Shown: positions 34,893 through 49,262, counted from the stretch's first letter. The stretch is 64,000 nt of DNA from Dryococelus australis (GCA_029891345.1 CM056993.1:276474016-276538015), one strand, 5' to 3'. The notes: generated from the sequence alone by a model not told the origin. Translations and numbers: made by a program.

Positions 34893-35899
34893 GTTAAGCA
34901 CCTTTTGTGGCACTTGTAGCGTCCGAGTCCATGAAGTTGACGCCAAACATCACCACTGCGCCCTCCTCGTAGAAGGGGACGGCAGTGCCAGCACCGCACG
35001 CCCCACCAAGAGGACTTGTACAGCACCGATATCCAGTACTCCGGCGACAGCTGTGACACGGTCTGCGCAGCTGTTCCCAGCCTCTGGCACCATACCAGCG
35101 CGTCTTTCAAACTGCCATGCGAGCTGCTGCCCTCAGACTCCGCTATCCATAGTGGGTTCTTGACAAATGTCCGGCCAATCAACTTTCGGAGGGCATTTCC
35201 ATCCCTTTCAAGTACGACTAGCAGCAGCTGTACTTCTTCAGAGCTCTCATAGCCATTCCTAAACTGCCTACGGTGCGAGGTGATGGCGTTGAGCGAAGAC
35301 GATGACTCCTTCAGGAAGACGATGTCTTCGCGTTCAGCGAAGTGGGTGACGTCGGGTCCGGCGACGAGTGATGTACGGTACCTGGGAAACACGACCAGCA
35401 TCTTCCTCAGCTGGACCACGTCCTGCCCCAGCTGTGAGCCGGAGATCTCCTCCTCTCCTTGCTGTTGCAGCTCATATCCCAGCTGCCAGCTGATGATGCA
35501 GCCAAGCCTGTCGGAGAGCGAGATGAGCTCTAGGCTGTTTGTGGTAGACCAGGCCCCATTCTCCCGGTCCATGATGACAAGAGCGGCCACGAGGTGTAGG
35601 CCAGCCTGCTGGGCAAACTCGTTCAGCACCATCCATTGCAGCTCTGTCACCGTGTAGCCTGAGGAGAGAGCACTGTGAGCACGATTAACCACTTTCTGGA
35701 AGTGGTAGAAGTTACTGCCTGGACCTGCCACTCTAAGGAAAGCAGGCACCAGGGTCCTCGCCATCGCTAGCATCTGCAGGCTCTTTGACCTGGTGCGTGG
35801 TGCCTCCAATACGATGGCTGGATCGACGGTGAACCGCAGGAAGCGGCCACTGACAACATGCTGCAACTTCTTTGTGCCAACACTGACGAGAGCTTCCTC
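34893..35899 (-). pseudogene. Heparanase-like (GH79) relic, intronless
   Basis: The minus-strand frame is open from 35899 to ~34886. Motifs run in heparanase order. An N-terminal strand HVVSGRFLRFTVDP is followed by LVPAFLRVAGPGSNF, CIISWQLGYEL, then SGSQLGQDVVQL, LVAGPDV, NPLWIAESEG and LSPEYWISVLYK. Heparanases cleave heparan sulfate with an acid/base Glu in GNEP and a nucleophile Glu in W-L-G-E. Both Glu are present here (in GYEL and IAES), but the Asn before the first is Tyr and the following Pro is Leu. The segment between RLGTAAQT and SPEYW is much shorter than expected. Near 35000 the homology moves to another frame (GAVVMFGVNFMD, ending at ~34893). No ATG or signal peptide precedes it; a stop lies at 35900-35902. 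Several normally separate exons are continuous, suggesting a retrocopy. Confidence 0.75.
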
Positions 35900-35902
35900 T
35901 CA

Positions 35903-37577
35903 ATATACTATAGCCGCCATTGTGGCGGTGCTCACAAGTAACTGAGCCACGTTGTACTGCACTTCTCCTACATTTTTATGGAGTCGTAATTTTCGAAGCA
36001 AGTTTTATGTTTGTGCTTCGCCCAAGAAAAACTTACCGCTTGTAAAATATTATAGGATGTTGTCGGAATATTACTACCAGGTGCATCTTTAAGCTCTGCA
36101 TGATCAGAATTTTTCGCTCAAACTTTTTGTAATTCTGGATGAATGCTATCTCATTATAATAAAATTTCACAGCTGACACCTAGCTTGGAAATCAAATATT
36201 TCTCTAGTGAAAACACGTATATTTCGTTTAAACACTGCATTTACCAGCTATGGAAAAAAATCTGCCAGTAATGATTCTTCACATTTTACACGGAAAACTT
36301 CGTGACCATGAAATACACAACTGTCATATCGGGTGCATGCCAGTGTTTGCGCAAATTTGGAAACATTATAATCAATGCCTAATACGATTTAGCAATCTGT
36401 TTCATTTATTCTTTGCACACGAACTGGACTTGGTTTTCTGGCACTAGCCTTTTCAATCCACACATCTCACTACATAGAACAAATAAACAAATATATACAC
36501 CGACTATGCTCCAAGTAAAAAAATTTAAAGGAGACGATTAAACAGGTTTTGAGACTGCTCTCGACAACTAAAAGAGTCTTATTGTTTCCTAAATAAAGTT
36601 TTAATCCTTTCATACCCACTTTAATTTGCGGTTACAGGTGTTGCAAACTAAACATTTTATGATACTGTACTTAAACCATTAAAACACTTTTTAGTCGTGG
36701 AAGCCAATTAGATGTAATCTGTATGTTTATCTACAGTTATATGAACCAATTACGACCTAGGTTTGCGAATCAGATACGAACAGGAGAGGTCACAGGTGAT
36801 TGTGCACTACACAGACCAAAAATTACCCACACGTGCTTAATGTACACAATTGTATACACTGGGTCTGAATTTGTTAAAATAGAAAACGAACAGATTATCT
36901 TTGGCTTATAAATGTCCGTAGTTACAAAAATCTTAGGATTTAATACATTAAAACTGCCTCAGCCATCTGAAATGGATAAAGTTGTCTTCCAGCTGAAAAC
37001 TGGAAGGAGAGGAAAACCTCGCAATACAAGAGTTTCGAGGAAGCTAAGAATCACGGAGTTTTGTAACAATAACTTTTATAGCCATCATGTGATATTGACA
37101 AGGTAACACATATGGATTAACTTCCGGATCGATGTATCCAAACTGCAATAAATACACCATATAAACAAGTGACAAGCAGGAGTCAAACCCCACGACATCG
37201 TGGCTGCGGAGCTTGCACATTATTGCTGAGTACCGACGGATATTAACTCCTTGTCCGTAAAACTCTTTAGCAATATCTTACCTGCCAAGTTTTTTTTAAG
37301 TGGATGAGATTTAATGAACTCGAGCATGCAAACCAGCGTACTGACGATATGTCCCAGATAGAACGCCAACAGGAAGCGAACGGGAAACACTGTGTTCCTA
37401 ACAAGGAAAAAAAATTGCACGAATGATTTTTCAGAAAAATGTAAAAGGCCATGCCAAAAAGTAAGGCGCAGACCGACATAAACTTAAATTTAATGACGGA
37501 TCACTGAGCGGAAAACTGAAAATGCGGACAGTCGACACAACCCCGGTCACCAGTCACAATTATTTCTTCACGGGATG
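35903..37577. other. No gene recognised
   Basis: AT-rich tract without repeats or conserved frames that I can support. Confidence 0.3.
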
Positions 37578-37624
37578 GGGATATATATATATATACATAC
37601 ATACATACATACATACACACACAC
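37578..37624. repeat. (TA)n-(CATA)n-(CA)n microsatellite
   Basis: Compound simple repeat: TATATATATATA, then five CATA/CATAC units, then CACACACAC. Confidence 0.9.
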
Positions 37625-37924
37625 GCAATATTTCGGCAACAAAATTCTGACCGTTAAATTAATAAAGCCATAGGTTCTACATTCTGTTACAAGACGCCAG
37701 ATGGACGTATTCGAATTCGTGGGGAATGGAGGTTTTACAAAAGACAAAATAACTAAACACGATTTTTAATTTATTCACATAACTATTATTTAAAACATTT
37801 AAACTACCTATACTATTATTCCTATTATTCTCAATGAGAGCAATATTTAATGTCCATCACAATTCCAATTAAAGTCCTTATCAGTGTCATAATGCTGATA
37901 CAGTCAATCCACACTCATTATTTA

Positions 37925-38290
37925 CACAAGGTTGTCACATTTTTTTCCATTGAAAAACTCCCTGACAATTTCCCTGACATCCAAACAAAAAATCTTTTTT
38001 TTTTCCTGGCCCTTCTCTGGTATTTTTTTTTCTGTCAAGGATTGGCGCCTTTGCATTATAATACTTCTCTGATATTGCTAAATTGCTCACCACATAGATT
38101 GCAAACAAAAATGCCCAAGCATTTAGTTCACAATCATTAAAACAATTTTACATGATTTTGGCAGTGGTGCATGATTAATAACAGAGCTGCCAAATATAGC
38201 ATGCATATCACAGAATTCCCTGACATTTAGCTAACTTGTTTGAAATTCCCTGACATTTCCCTGTTTTCCAGACCTGTGGCAACCCTGTTA
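37925..38290. repeat. CCCTGAC-motif interspersed repeat
   Basis: Multiple AATTCCCTGACATTT/CTCCCTGACAATTTC motifs and a terminal CCTGTGGCAACCCTG, related to 19731-19815. Class unknown. Confidence 0.4.
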
Positions 38291-38779
38291 CATATATTTA
38301 ATCTGTGTATTACCATCATTCCAAATGTCTGTGATTCACTCATACATGTACTGGTGTTACCTTGCAGCCGGTACAGGCTGTACCTCCAGTGCCTGGTCCC
38401 AGAAGGCACTACGGGAGACAACTTCCGGAGCAATGAGTGCGCACAAGTCCATCCTCCAGATCTCCACTATCCACCAGTCGCAACATTGTCACTCCAGCCA
38501 TATATACTATATCCGGACTGTGCGCACATATATGGCATACAAAGACATCCAGCCAACACAAGAATGTTGTATACATTACGCTTCAATTGTTTGCAGTTGA
38601 ATGCGACCAACAAAAGGAGATACGCTCCTTCAGATCGCGGTGGGTGGAGTGCAAGCAACCTCACCTGTCAACAGCTCATGCCGGGTTTGCCGACATTAAC
38701 CACCTTGATGGAGCCTAGGCATATCTAATTCACGTATCCAGTTCAATAGTCCCGCCCGCCAGCCTCACTCTCCACTTTA
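38291..38779. other. No gene recognised
   Basis: Overlapping open frames on plus (38240-38728, 38325-38600, 38437-38718) all look like chance frames. None shows a domain. Confidence 0.25.
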
Positions 38780-39183
38780 TAGGTTGTTCACGGTCAAATT
38801 AGCACTTTTGAAAGCCCTGCTTTAGATCTACTTGTAGACACGTTGCGTATTCTTCCGCATTATGTAAAATTAACATTGCCATGGACCTCATCACTTTATT
38901 CATGCGTTGGTCACATGAAACTGTGAAATTACTAAGAAAGTAAATACATTACAAGTATGCTCATTTATTGACCTCGATGCATTAAAAAAAAAACCAAAGA
39001 AATAATTTTAAGTTAATCACAAATGATTACCTAACACTTTTTATTCAATATTAAGATATAGAACTTCTGTCCACCCATCGTTACCAAATTTACTGGGCGA
39101 ATGTCACTCAGTGCGCCCATTAAAATATATGCATGCAGGGACAGTAATTTTTTTGTAACGTTCATTTATTGCGAACAGCCTTT
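38780..39183. mobile_element. Family A1 MITE
   Basis: TAGGTTGTTCACGGTCAAAT to TTATTGCGAACAGCC. Same orientation as 15287, with interior blocks intact. Confidence 0.8.
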
Positions 39184-39590
39184 ACCGATGCTCGCAGTCC
39201 GCAGACTTCACTCCAGGTGGTCACTCGCCGCCACTCGACGCTCTGCTGGCCCGTCGCGTCTTGGTCTTCGCACATCTGGCGCTTAAGGACGTGCAATCCA
39301 CTAAACTGTCGGCTCGGATGCCCCGCCACCCCCAGTCACGCTGCGACAGGAAAGGGCGACGACCAGGACATTCTTTCAGTGATTACTCTAAAAATCCAAT
39401 CTGCTGAGGGTCAGGAGCGCCCAAGTCCCGCTAGCCGTATCTGGCACACGCCACGGTTAGCCTTCGTAAATCGCCGGGCTCATCACTCTGCCCTTGGCAC
39501 ACCGTCTCGCTCGCTCCAGAGGGACAAGGCAAAGGAAACAACGTAGACTAGTAACAAGCAACAAAACGAATGCCATTCCGAATTAATTTG
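39184..39590. other. CpG-rich stretch, no gene recognised
   Basis: GC-rich with many CpG, open frame 39169-39546 on plus, no domain. Possible promoter-proximal or old retroelement DNA. Nothing decides between them. Confidence 0.25.
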
Positions 39591-39591
39591 T

Positions 39592-41944
<2,353 letters not shown>

Positions 41945-42175
41945 AACACTTCTGAAGTCTTGTGAGCCGATCAGGGTGAAGTGAGGTGGATGTGAGGCAC
42001 AGCCGGAATGCAGACACGGGGAACACCGGCGATTTCCAAAATAGCCCGCCGACCAGTGGCATCGTCCCGTACGATTCTTTCGGGCGAAAATCCGGGAGCG
42101 AACCGACCGGAAATCGAACCCGATTCGCCTTGGTGATGAGGCGAACATACTGGCTGCAAAGCCAACCGCACGCTA
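41945..42175 (-). mobile_element. tRNA-derived SINE, diverged
   Basis: Family body recognisable on minus (GTACGGGACGATGCCACTGG, GCATTCCGGC, TTCACCCTGATCGG). Head contains GAATCGGGTTCGATTTCCGG. Confidence 0.75.
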
Positions 42176-44637
42176 CCACAAATAACAAGGGTAGGAAATG
42201 TATTCGTTCTATAAATCTAGTAACAAACACCAACAACAGTGGCATTGTTTTTCTCGTTTCTCTTATCTAATCATGATAAAACCCTAATTTTCCCGAGCTA
42301 CTCTACTCTTGTAATTAAAAACAGATTTATTACGTTTTTCGCAACTAACACCGCTCACATATAAACATTAGTAATTCTTTTTCATATACTAAGCAAAACG
42401 TAAAAAAGAAAACTTGTCATTTCCCATGCTTGAAACAGTCGTATTTGTTTACATTCAACATACTTGCCAACAATAAACCAAGCTTTTACCACTAAGTGGA
42501 CGAAATATCCGTGATATTTTCATTGTGTACTGGTTCCCTTCAAACGTAATAACGTACTTTTTACCTTCTAAAACAATCTCTCGTCAGTGTAGAATTGATA
42601 CGTACTGTTAAATTAGCTGAGAGAAATTACCCACCACGCTTATTAATTGTTGAGTTGCATACACGCTGGATATAACCTATCACAGTGGTCATCCATGCAG
42701 CCGAAGATAAGAACAATATTTGGAGGAGAGATATGGCACATATAGGATTGCAACAGCTGGCAGGCTATACACTAACATAAAGCATCATTTATAGATATTC
42801 GCAGACATTTTTTCGCGACACAATAACACACTGCCAGCCGTATTCGTTAGAAGCCATCTTCAATGCCACACAAGAAAAATGGTATATACATACAACACTG
42901 CTAGGTATATCACCAAATTAAAAGTTCCCGCAATAAAAGTTACTATACTTGATAGAATTACAGCTAGCTTATAAGCTTGAATAAACTGAAACAGTATTTT
43001 CTAACAGCACCATTTGTAATCTAAGAGGAGAGGGGTTGAAAAAATATTCTAGTATCTACCAGCGACCCCTCTCAACCAGTGGGCATACATTAATAAGAAA
43101 TGTAGTTGCAAGAAAATGTGGCCATCTATTAGACACGTGCAGCTTCCATTCGCACTAAGCGCATGTTTTAAGAAGACCATAAAGTATATGTAATCTTAAT
43201 AACTCAGAGAACACAAGAGAGACCAGTGGAATGTGGTTTACGTCACTACAGTTAATAAATATTGGTGTTGATAAACACGATCAGAACTGCACAACCTTCG
43301 AAACTTCACTTCCAGTTCGAAAACTCATTTGAAGGTCGTCAGAATCGCTGCGTAAAACATGAGCATATAAGGCCGAGTGGAACAGGATTCAAGACGCGGC
43401 AGCTGCCGCCAACCCCACGGTGCACTGTCTATCTGTGGCGAGAGGCCTCTGCCGAGTGAAGGTGGAGGGGGGGGGGGGTAAAGGTGTCCGAACCCAGGGC
43501 AGATGTCTGGGAGGGCTGGCTCCTGGCTGCGATCTACCAGGAGCGGCATGTGTGGGGAGGTATTGATCGTCCGAGAGCGATGCCGTGGTGACAGGCGATA
43601 CTGGTCCGCTGATGGCGGCGTGTAATTGCCGCGATAGCGGGCCACTTGTGGCGCTCAGCCCCGCTCCGCGCCGGTGCACCGCCGACAACGTGGCTGCGTG
43701 GACCGTCTCCTACGGGAAATTTTCATTACCGATCCTTGGTCACTTCCCAGCTACAGACCTTCAACGCCGCTTGACATATTGTCACGGCTGGCACGTTGCG
43801 GAACAGGCGCAATCACGGTCGGTGCTGTACTAAGTCAAACACAAGCTGGCCTTACATCACAAATGCTACTGGCTGCTGCTGATTACACCAACTATTTTGT
43901 AATTGGTTGCTTCTTGTGACATGGATCCACTAAAATACATCCTATAGATTCCAAAATCTCAGTTGTAGGAAATTCGGAAGTACTTCCACGCCATTTTTTT
44001 TCTTTTGCAATATATGAAATTAATGCACACTTAAGGGGTTGATGATGTTTGCCACGTTCAAGTTCTCGTTTACCATTAACTACAAATGCATTGTGGAAAC
44101 TGTTACTGAAGCAAAATTACCACAAGACAGTTATACAAAACACGTAATTTTATAATTCAACTCCGAATAAAGTTCACAGTTGGAAAATCCTTGTCTGAAG
44201 CAGTGAAACTCGTATTAACATTCAGGTTGCTGTACGGAATGTAAGAAATATTTCTGCAGCGAAATTGAACTTACAGTTGACGATACGCAGATGGGAAAAT
44301 AAGCCGGTGGGAGTTCAGAAGCGACTCGCTGTTCAAACCGATGGCGATGGTGCTAACACGACACCCGTTATAGCGCAGCCGACCAAGCTCACGCACGTTT
44401 GTTTAACCTCGTCACGAGCGAGACAGCCACCAAGAATGGCCTCGTGACCTCTCCTGGACACACTGTACTGTAGCAGGGGAAGAGTTCCAGATATCGGCGT
44501 GCAGTTTGGGACGCGACACACTTCACTACCCCCTCAACTTATACGATAATGATTCGTTTCAGGTGTTGCAATAGAGCATATTTCTGGTCCGACAAGAACT
44601 TAATAATTCCTTATAACTTAAGCAACTCATGCTATTA
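42176..44637. other. No gene recognised; CpG-rich part 43380-43830
   Basis: AT-rich except 43380-43830, which is GC/CpG-rich with overlapping open frames on both strands and a poly-G run near 43469. It could be promoter or first-exon DNA, but no start or donor pairing convinced me. Confidence 0.3.
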
Positions 44638-44960
44638 TAGGTTGTTCACGGTAAAGTGAGCAATTTTGGAAACCCTGCTCATATGCATTGCGTATTCTTC
44701 CACCATATGTGAAATTAACATTGCCATGAACCTGGTCTCACTCAATTCATACGACGGTCAGGTGAAACGGTGAAATTATTATAAAAACAAATTTTTTTCA
44801 AAATTGCTAATTTTGCACTAAAAAAACATAAATCAAAATAAACCATTCCGGTATTCACAAATGATAAGACACGGCACGGAAGTACTTCCGGTCGTTACCA
44901 AGTTAACTGTGCTCTCGCCCGCAAATGTGCTCATTAATATGTATGTAGGTATGGTAGCGG
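44638..44960. mobile_element. Family A1 MITE, truncated
   Basis: TAGGTTGTTCACGGTAAAG start, A1 interior to about GCTCATTAATATGTATG. The far terminus is absent. Confidence 0.7.
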
Positions 44961-45740
44961 CCACTCGCCTCGTCCACGGAAATGCGCCTTCTATATTAGT
45001 GCTAGCTTCTGAACTTTCACTCTGCAAGGCGTCGTGCGTGAACGACTGTACTCGGGATAACATGTCGAGTTTCTAGACAACTCCCGCTCATTCATCAAAG
45101 CCAACATGCGGCTACGCTCCTCCTCGACGCCGGGCCGGAGAAAACACTCGTGTTGACGTGCGGGAGCAGGGAAGGGGAAAAGAGTTAAATCGAGGATTCC
45201 CGAGACGAAATGTCAACAATGCGCCGGCGACGGGAGGGCAACGGCTGGCTGGTTTGTTTACGCTTAGCAGTAGGCGCGCGCTAGACGCCTGGCTCTGCCA
45301 ACACGACAGACAACAGAGCTGCTCTCCGTAACACATGCACACGACTTGAGTAATTGTAATAAAATATGCATAACGCAACCGACGTGCTAGTGAACAAAGT
45401 ATATTATCTCGCAAATCACAACGCGCTGTAAAATAAATAAAAAGTAAACAACTTTTGTACTGCTTCTTTGTGAGTTTTGTTGCACGCTCGCATTTATTTG
45501 CACACGAGAAGAATGCATTTCAATTAACACTGTTCCGTCTGCACATTAAGACGGAGATAAAGCAAACCAGACACACAAGGCTGAAACAGTCAATCTCTCA
45601 CACTACGTTCTCGTGTTGTTTACAAACAGATGCTACGCTTCTTCTTCCTTTCGCCTCCGCATGTTGCATGGACACTAAAAGGCGGCATTGCGGACGGAGT
45701 TAGGACGACAATCATGCACGAGGGGTAAATGGGTACTCAC
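44961..45740. other. No coding exon resolved; CpG-rich 45110-45330
   Basis: This lies just downstream (minus sense) of the exon at 45741-45860, so it is likely its first intron. The GC-rich part has an open frame on minus (45112-45414) without domain resemblance. Confidence 0.3.
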
Positions 45741-45860
45741 GTCGTCTTCCTCGAGCTCCTGGTAGTACGAGTCGGAGCTGCCCCTCCTGCTGCTGCCGCC
45801 GATGCACATAACCCTGCGGAAGAGGTTGGCGAGCACCGAGCAGAAGCCACAATGTTGCAT
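45741..45860 (-). CDS. First coding exon of an unidentified host gene
   Basis: On the minus strand an ATG at 45860-45858 opens exactly 40 codons ([20 protein letters not shown], then a Ser/Arg-rich part, then [11 protein letters not shown]). The exon ends at GACGAC followed by GTGAGT, a consensus 5' splice donor in phase 0. The surroundings (to ~46135) are GC- and CpG-rich, as expected for a promoter and 5' UTR. The N-terminus has four Cys in the first 19 residues near basic and hydrophobic residues, which could be palmitoylated, then a Ser-rich basic stretch and an acidic end. I do not recognise the protein. The next exons should lie at lower coordinates, possibly outside the window. Competing frames on both strands exist, but only this one ends in a good donor. 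Confidence 0.5.
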
Positions 45861-46135
45861 GATGCGCGGCAGGCAGGGCCAGCCAGGCCAGCCCGCTCGC
45901 TCTCGCCGAGCGACTGAGAGGCGGCGCTGCTTGCAGCTTCACCCGGGGCTCCCGGCAGCGCTGCTGCCATCTAGCGGCCTCTGCGCCAACCACCGGCCCG
46001 CCACGCCGCGCCGCACCGAGCTGCTGATCAATACGTCCGCGCGCCCCCCTCTCGTTCGCTGCAGGCGCACCGGCGAGGCATCGAGAGGCTGCAAGCTTTC
46101 GCCGCTCGCTCGCTCAAATACCTATTTTTGAAATA
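45861..46135 (-). promoter_or_regulatory. CpG-rich putative promoter/5' UTR
   Basis: Dense CpG and GC-rich sequence immediately upstream of the ATG at 45860, in contrast to the AT-rich surroundings. No TATA box is obvious. This would fit a CpG-type promoter for the minus-strand gene. It is inferred from composition and position only. Confidence 0.35.
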
Positions 46136-46208
46136 TCGACCCCCGTGAGGTCCGCGGGCCGGCTGCATTCACAATCTTCCGCTCCCGAACCTACACCGCA
46201 CCTGCGTA

Positions 46209-46580
46209 GTTCATTCATTGTTACTTCTAACTTTTGTGAATATATGGTAGAATTCTACTTCCACGCTATTCCTTCGCCTCGTATAGAAAATTATACCAAA
46301 GGGACAACACGCCGCATTAGTATGCACTCAGTTTAATAATATTGTGCATGAGAACTATTTCCGGCTAGGCATTGCCAACACACCTATTTTCTCCCCGTTA
46401 CTGTTTATTCGTTTTAATTTTTAATTTAAAATAATTAATACACAAAATATTATTCGATTTAACTAAAAACAAATTACATGAATGTCAACAGAAGTATAAA
46501 ACGCTTGTAATATATATTTAGGGAAAAAACAAACACGTCATACAAATTGTACCAAAAGTTAATGGTTCTTAAACTTTTAA
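46209..46580. mobile_element. Family B MITE, right end decayed
   Basis: TTCATTCATTGTTACTTC start, CCTTCGCCTCGTATAG and GCCGCATTAGTATGCACTCAG inside, ACACGTCATACAAATTG near the right. The exact right terminus is not resolved. Confidence 0.65.
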
Positions 46581-46773
46581 TGTAATTAATTTTAACTAAT
46601 TTTTATTTTACTGTACACCTAAAATAAAACAATCCTAAAAAGAAATTAAAAATATTTCATTTAATTATGATTTTGAAAATGTATTTCAAAACACAAAAAT
46701 TTTTATTAAAAAAATATTCTGCAACAAATGCTACTTCCAGTACTTGCATAATTACACACGACGTTTATTACAC

Positions 46774-47168
46774 AACAAGGAAATTATGGCCTAGGTTTTA
46801 GCAGCGAGTTAACTGTGAAAGCTATTTCCTCACCAGATTTAAAACTGTATTATTTTAGAAACAACACCAGGGAAAGCATATTAAATATGATAGTATTAAA
46901 GATAATAAATTTTATTATCTTTAATATTTTTTAATACCAAACAAGCCGTCGAGGTCGTTCCTGAAACAGGAGACAGTAAATTGTGAACTAAATTGTTATC
47001 CTCACTCAGGAATGGTCTTGGTGACTTGTTTGGTATAAAATTCTTATCATCATTAAATAAACTTTATCTGCTGTTTTTCTACCGTAAAGATTTTTTTTTT
47101 TTAATTGGGCGAAAAACTAGTTTTTACGGTTAACTCGTTGCTAAAACTAAGGCCATAATTTCCTTGTT
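46774..47168. mobile_element. MITE with ~45-bp inverted repeats
   Basis: AACAAGGAAATTATGGCC at the left opposes GGCCATAATTTCCTTGTT at the right. The repeats continue through TTTTAGCAGCGAGTTAAC. The interior contains a strong AT palindrome (TATTAAAGATAATAAA and its inverse, ~46890-46922) and a poly-T run. No coding capacity. Superfamily not determined. Confidence 0.75.
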
Positions 47169-47465
47169 GAGCATGCACAGCAAGTAGCGATTGCTGTAAA
47201 GTATTTTTTAATTGATAAATTTACTGTCTTTTTCTTAATACATTTTAAAAATAATAACTTAGTTACAAACTGAGCAATTTTAAAGTACTTTTTACGAGAT
47301 TTGTTTTACAAGTACAATAATACAAAATTAAGTCCATGTTCATTACCTCAAAAATTTAAGACCAACGTCTCAAACTCCACCTGAGATAATGGAAGGAAAC
47401 AGGAATGCAGTTTCCCTTGCTTTGCACTGCATAGGTGCAAATGCATGGTAGTGATAGTGAGTGAG

Positions 47466-47718
47466 TGAAGAGATTTGGGCGGCTCTTAACAGCGCGGTCT
47501 TGAGAGCCGATGAGGGTGAATGAGGTGAGTGTGGAGCGGCGCCGGAATGAAAGGGCGGGGGAAGCGGGAGATCCCCGAGAAAAAACCCGCCGACCAACGG
47601 CATCGTCCGGCACGATTCCCACATGCGAAAATCCGGTGACCCGGCCAGGGATTCGGGACTGAACCCAGATCGCCTTGATGGGAGGCGAGCAGGCTAAACG
47701 CTCAGCCACCGCGACCCC
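47466..47718 (-). mobile_element. tRNA-derived SINE
   Basis: Minus-strand head GGGGTCGCGGTGGCTGAGCG, body with GTGCCGGACGATGCCGTTGG and TTTCATTCCGGCGC, tail GTTAAGAGCCGCCC. The frames 47356-47709 and 47370-47624 are chance translations. Confidence 0.85.
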
Positions 47719-48028
47719 AGGTAGCGATTGTTGATTGGATTCCTCAGCATACGTAGATAATATAAAGTTACCTCCAATTATTCAGGTCAGAATGTCACAC
47801 AGATATCACAGAAGCACAGAGTTCAACCTTTCTGGTGACTAACCCTTTCAGGCGAACTTTGGTGTATGGTTTCCACAGTTGAAAGTAACATTTTTGGGAT
47901 CTGTGCTGTATTTTAGCCGACAGAACACTTGTTTCATTGTCAGAATCGGTGAGCTATAGGCTTCGTGTTCGACTACAGTAATATGAACAACTCAACTCAT
48001 CACTTAGACGGTTTACAAATCAGTTGCA

Positions 48029-48180
48029 TACAAGAAAAGTCTTTGAGCACTGAGCCTCACAGTGTATCGTGCAGGCAAATAAAAATCTCCCCGAGTTACC
48101 TACAAGAAGGTCGTTGGACACAGAGCCTTACAGAGTACAGTGCAGCCGGCTAAAAAAGATCTCCCTGTACGTTACGTACA
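48029..48180. repeat. Diverged tandem duplication, ~80-bp unit
   Basis: Two consecutive similar blocks, each with ACAAGAA, GAGCCT(C/T)ACAG, GTGCAG and ATCTCCC in the same order. Confidence 0.55.
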
Positions 48181-48410
48181 TATTGTGAGCACTGCGTCTG
48201 AATGGCTTACTAAGCCTTGCTCGCACTCGAAAGGTTGCGAGTTCAATATCGATAAGTTTAATTTGGGTTGGTTTCCCCATATGACTTTCTGTCATTTTTA
48301 AATGACTTACGTAGCATATGCTTGAAGCCCCCCCCTTTTTTTTGTTCCCCCCTGACTTCTTCGAACTCAACAACCCTGTACACAAAATATACAGAAATGA
48401 TACACCACTA

Positions 48411-48467
48411 TAGGCCATTCATGCATGGTAAAGTGAGCATTTTCGAAAGACCCTTCATGTGGAATAA
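48411..48467. mobile_element. Family A2 MITE, left part (split by Helitron)
   Basis: TAGGCCATTCATGCATGGTA through GGAATAA, TA at 48409-48410. It continues at 49263. Compared with the intact copy at 29157 (reverse), the break falls between AATAA and TAGTC. Confidence 0.8.
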
Positions 48468-49262
48468 TCTATACTAATATAAAAAGAGCTAATGTGAGTT
48501 TGTTTATAAGCAACGGCTAATCTCAGAAACGACAGGGGCGATTCTAATAATTCTGTCATTGTAAGGAAGCTACATTCTTCCAGATGGACATACGCTATGT
48601 TTAATTTTAAAAAAATCGGTGAGAATTTCAAAATTTGTAAACCAAGTCGGAAGAAAATGAGCTACTAGGTTGCTTTCTAAGCATTAGTAAAGATAAATTG
48701 AAACAATATTACAAGAAATTATGTATCTTAATATTAAAAAATTCGCAAGTAGTCGCTGAAAGTCACGGGTAGTCAAGAATAGTCACAGGTAGTCACGAAT
48801 AGTCGCAGGTAGTCACTAATAGTTGCAGATAGTCACGGGTAGTCGCATATAGTCACGAGTAGTCGCATGTAGTAACGGGTAGTCACAGATAGTCGCAAGT
48901 AATCACGGGTAGTCACAGGTAGTCACGGGTAGTCACAGGTAGTCGTAAGTAGTCACGGGTAGTTGTAAGTATTTGCAGGTAGTCACGGGTAGTCGCAGGT
49001 AGTCGCAAGTAATCGCAGGTAGTCACGGGTAGTCGCAGGTAGTCACGGGTAATCGCGGGTAGTTGCAAGTAGTCGTGGCTAATCACGGGTAGTCGCAGGT
49101 AATCACGGGTAGTAAAAATTCATCTTACCAAAAAAACCAACACTAACACGACGATAAAACTATTTCCGATAATAAAGTAAATATTTTACAAACCATATAT
49201 AGGTATGTATTTTAATAATTCCAGAAAAAAAAAAACAAAGCTAAGTGATGGTGGGCTGCTAG
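48468..49262 (+). mobile_element. Non-autonomous Helitron, 795 bp
   Basis: Begins TCTATACTAATATAAAAAG followed by GCTAATCTCAGAAACGACAG, the 5' region typical of insect Helitrons, and ends GCTGCTAG (CTRR type). It sits exactly between A (48467) and T (49263) of an A2 element, with no target duplication, as expected for rolling-circle transposons. It encodes no Rep/helicase. Nearly half of it is a 10-bp minisatellite. The usual 3' hairpin is not convincing. Confidence 0.8.
48743..49113. repeat. 10-bp minisatellite (GTAGTCACGG-type)
   Basis: About 37 imperfect units alternating between GTAGTCACGG and GTAGTCGCAG, with occasional AATC or GTTG variants. The period is close to one helical turn of DNA. 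It lies wholly within the Helitron. Confidence 0.95.

Noticed and set aside
45112-45414. 100-codon minus-strand frame in CpG-rich DNA as a second exon
   Set aside because: No acceptor/donor pair or family resemblance ties it to the exon at 45741-45860.
48743-49113. CRISPR-like array
   Set aside because: Units are contiguous 10-bp repeats without spacers, in a eukaryotic Helitron.
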